From NCBI GenBank assembly GCA_017743585.1, contig JAGHYP010000199.1, positions 1-5,236 on the forward strand: a stretch of 5,236 bases of DNA. The letters are read 5' to 3'. The notes beneath the pieces are model-generated. The model worked only from the letters and a program-made list of their open reading frames with translations. It made no database searches and was not told the origin of the DNA. This DNA comes from Chloroflexota bacterium. GTDB taxonomy: Bacteria; Chloroflexota; Anaerolineae; Aggregatilineales; UBA2796. The translations under genes were made by a program, and so were the position numbers. Shown here in pieces: positions 3,828-5,236 of the stretch; position 1 is the stretch's first letter; each line of letters begins with the position of its first letter.

Positions 3828-4664
3828 ATGGCTAGGCAACTGCGCCTTTGGTTGAGTCTTGCGCTGCTGGTCGCGCTGACGCCCCCCTTGCGCTCGCTGC
3901 ACGCCCAGACTCCGCCCCCCGAGCGCTTGCGCGTCCAGATTCACTCAGTGCGTCCGCACGATCCGAGCGCCTTCACGCAAGGCTTGCTGATCCACAACGG
4001 TTTCTTCTACGAAAGCACAGGATTGCACGGTCGATCCACGCTGCGCAAAGTGGACATGCGGACAGGCGAAGTGCTGCAGCAGCTGAACCTGCCTGCTCGG
4101 TTCTTCGCCGAGGGCTTGGCGCTGGTCGGCGAGCGCTTGATTCAGCTCACTTGGCAGGAGCAGGTCGCCTTCGTCTACGACCTAGAGACGTTCGAGCAGC
4201 GCGAGACATTCACGTACACCGGCGAGGGCTGGGGGCTGTGCTACGACCAAGAGGCGGATGAGCTGTACATGAGCGACGGCAGCCATGTGCTGTACGTGCG
4301 CGACCCTGAGACGTTCAGCGTCGTGCGCCAGCTCGAGATCGTGCTGGACGACGTGCCGATCCGCAATTTGAACGAGCTGGAGTGCGTTGGCGACTCGATC
4401 TACGCCAACATTTGGTTCAGCGATCAGATTTTGCGCATTGATAAGCGGACAGGGCGCATCACTGCCATCATTGATGCCTCGAATCTGCTCACGCCCGAAG
4501 AGCGCAAGGCAATAGGGAGCTCAGGCACGCTGAACGGCATCGCCTACGATGCTGAGACCAAGCGCTTCTTCCTGACAGGCAAGCTGTGGCAGTGGATATT
4601 CGAGGTAGACTTCGTGCCTGAGCTGCCTGAAAGCTACGTCACGCCGACGCCGCTTTCGCGCTAG
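3828..4664 (+). CDS. Glutaminyl-peptide cyclotransferase (glutamine cyclotransferase family), secreted
   Basis: Forms N-terminal pyroglutamate on peptides or proteins beginning with Gln, releasing ammonia. This 278-residue protein fits the plant/bacterial five-bladed beta-propeller type, not the zinc-dependent animal type. Family motifs in order: RPHDPSAFTQGL (42-53), FYESTGLHGRSTLRK (60-74), FFAEGLALVGERLIQLTWQE (92-111), GEGWGLCYD (132-140), LYMSDGS (146-152), LNELECVGDSIYANIWFSDQ (181-200) and LNGIAYD (235-241) with FFLTGKLW. Residues 1-27 look like a signal peptide: basic start, LWLSLALLVALTP core, probable cut after SLHA. The protein should act outside the cytoplasmic membrane. The ATG at 3828 is chosen for its signal peptide, GGAAGG (3814-3819) eight bases ahead, and the promoter upstream. 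The glycosyltransferase gene follows after three bases. Confidence 0.92.
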   Translation: MARQLRLWLSLALLVALTPPLRSLHAQTPPPERLRVQIHSVRPHDPSAFTQGLLIHNGFFYESTGLHGRSTLRKVDMRTGEVLQQLNLPARFFAEGLALVGERLIQLTWQEQVAFVYDLETFEQRETFTYTGEGWGLCYDQEADELYMSDGSHVLYVRDPETFSVVRQLEIVLDDVPIRNLNELECVGDSIYANIWFSDQILRIDKRTGRITAIIDASNLLTPEERKAIGSSGTLNGIAYDAETKRFFLTGKLWQWIFEVDFVPELPESYVTPTPLSR

Positions 4665-4667
4665 GCT

Positions 4668-5236
4668 ATGTCGAGGCGCCTCTATGTGCTCCTCGCGCTC
4701 GCGGTGTTGCTCTTGGCAGCTTGGCTGCGCCTCGCCGAGCTGCGCCGCTTCCCGCCCGCTCTGCACTACGATGAAGCAGCCGATATGCTGCTCGGGCGCG
4801 ATATCGCCTTCTACGGCTATCGGCCTTTCCCAGTGGTCGCGGCGTATAGCGGACGCGAGGCGCTATTTTACTACCTCTCTGTGCCGCTGTTGCGCATCTT
4901 CGGCACGGACATCTTCGCCACGCGCTTGACCAGCGCCTTTCTTGGCATTTTGAGCGTGGCGGCGACCATTGCGCTGGGCCTCGCCATGTTCGGCGGCGCG
5001 CGGAACGGTGCGCTGATTGCGCTGTGCGGCGGCGCGTGGCTGGCCGTGAACGGCCCGCAAGTCTGGCTGACTCGGCAAGGCTTTCGCACCAGCCCGCAGC
5101 CGTTGCTGGAAGCCTTGTCGCTATGGTGTCTGTTCATCGCGCTCAGGCGGCGCGAGCGATGGCAGCTCAGCGCGATGCTCGGCGGCTTTTTTGGCGGCGC
5201 GGCGCTCTACACATACATGGCGGCGCGCATTTTTCC
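4668..5236 (+). CDS. Membrane glycosyltransferase, GT39/ArnT-like (partial, 3' end outside window)
   Basis: Open from the ATG at 4668 to the window end: 189 complete codons plus CC, which must encode Pro. The protein is polytopic. Helix 1 spans about 4-21, then an external loop carries HYDEAADML (33-41), whose Asp-Glu fits the catalytic acidic pair of dolichyl/undecaprenyl-phosphate-sugar transferases (GT-C fold). SGREALFYYLSVPLLRIFG (61-79) follows, then ATRLTSAFLGILSVAAT (84-100), helices near 88-106 and 114-127, and TRQGFRTSPQPLLEA (135-149). The visible part ends YTYMAARIF. These are typical of the large GT39-type enzymes that move sugars from a lipid carrier to protein or lipid at the outer face of the membrane. 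Substrate cannot be told. It starts three bases after the cyclotransferase stop, so they are probably one operon. The ribosome site is weak (only AGG, close to the ATG). Confidence 0.85.
   Translation, partial: MSRRLYVLLALAVLLLAAWLRLAELRRFPPALHYDEAADMLLGRDIAFYGYRPFPVVAAYSGREALFYYLSVPLLRIFGTDIFATRLTSAFLGILSVAATIALGLAMFGGARNGALIALCGGAWLAVNGPQVWLTRQGFRTSPQPLLEALSLWCLFIALRRRERWQLSAMLGGFFGGAALYTYMAARIF

Overview
The window reads as ordinary bacterial chromosome, moderately GC-rich with many GCGC-type codons, densely coded and with strong Shine-Dalgarno sites. The gene types are most reminiscent of Chloroflexota: a complex I NuoH with a long C-terminal extension, a monofunctional type I-beta DAHP synthase next to an AroH-class chorismate mutase, and a large GT39-type membrane glycosyltransferase. 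That placement is inferred from gene character only, without a database search. No RNA genes, insertion sequences, CRISPR arrays or phage genes are visible.

Layout. (1) Positions 17-1637, minus strand: nuoA followed directly by nuoH, two membrane-arm subunits of respiratory complex I, with a TACAAT promoter box near 1691 and an inverted repeat over the promoter. (2) 1638-1971: a non-coding stretch holding the nuo promoter region, two operator-like dyads and the terminator of the next operon. (3) 1972-3437, minus strand: aroH (chorismate mutase) then aroF (DAHP synthase), nearly overlapping and translationally coupled. (4) 3438-3827: a divergent intergenic region. It carries the aroH-aroF leader on the minus strand and the promoter of the rightward genes on the plus strand. 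(5) 3828-5236, plus strand: a secreted glutaminyl-peptide cyclotransferase, then a membrane glycosyltransferase that runs off the window end.

The most interesting element is the aroH-aroF leader. Upstream of aroH on its own strand is a textbook intrinsic terminator (11-bp perfect stem plus U tract), and upstream of that is a 33-codon ORF whose core reads YFGYSFSYF: six of nine consecutive codons are Tyr or Phe. The leader RNA also has competing pairings. One is an antiterminator formed by a late leader-peptide segment with the 5' arm of the terminator. Another pairs the Tyr/Phe codon run with the leader stop-codon region. Together this is the architecture of ribosome-mediated transcription attenuation tuned to Phe and Tyr. 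It sits in front of DAHP synthase (entry to the shikimate pathway) and chorismate mutase (branch point to Phe/Tyr). The leader has no Trp codon, which matches the branch.

How the genes work together: AroF condenses phosphoenolpyruvate and erythrose 4-phosphate to start aromatic synthesis, and AroH commits chorismate to prephenate. The leader would sense charged tRNA-Tyr and tRNA-Phe, while AroF's N-terminal ferredoxin-like domain probably adds allosteric feedback. NuoA and NuoH belong to the proton-pumping quinone reductase and are unrelated. The cyclotransferase and glycosyltransferase are probably cotranscribed envelope or secretory functions.
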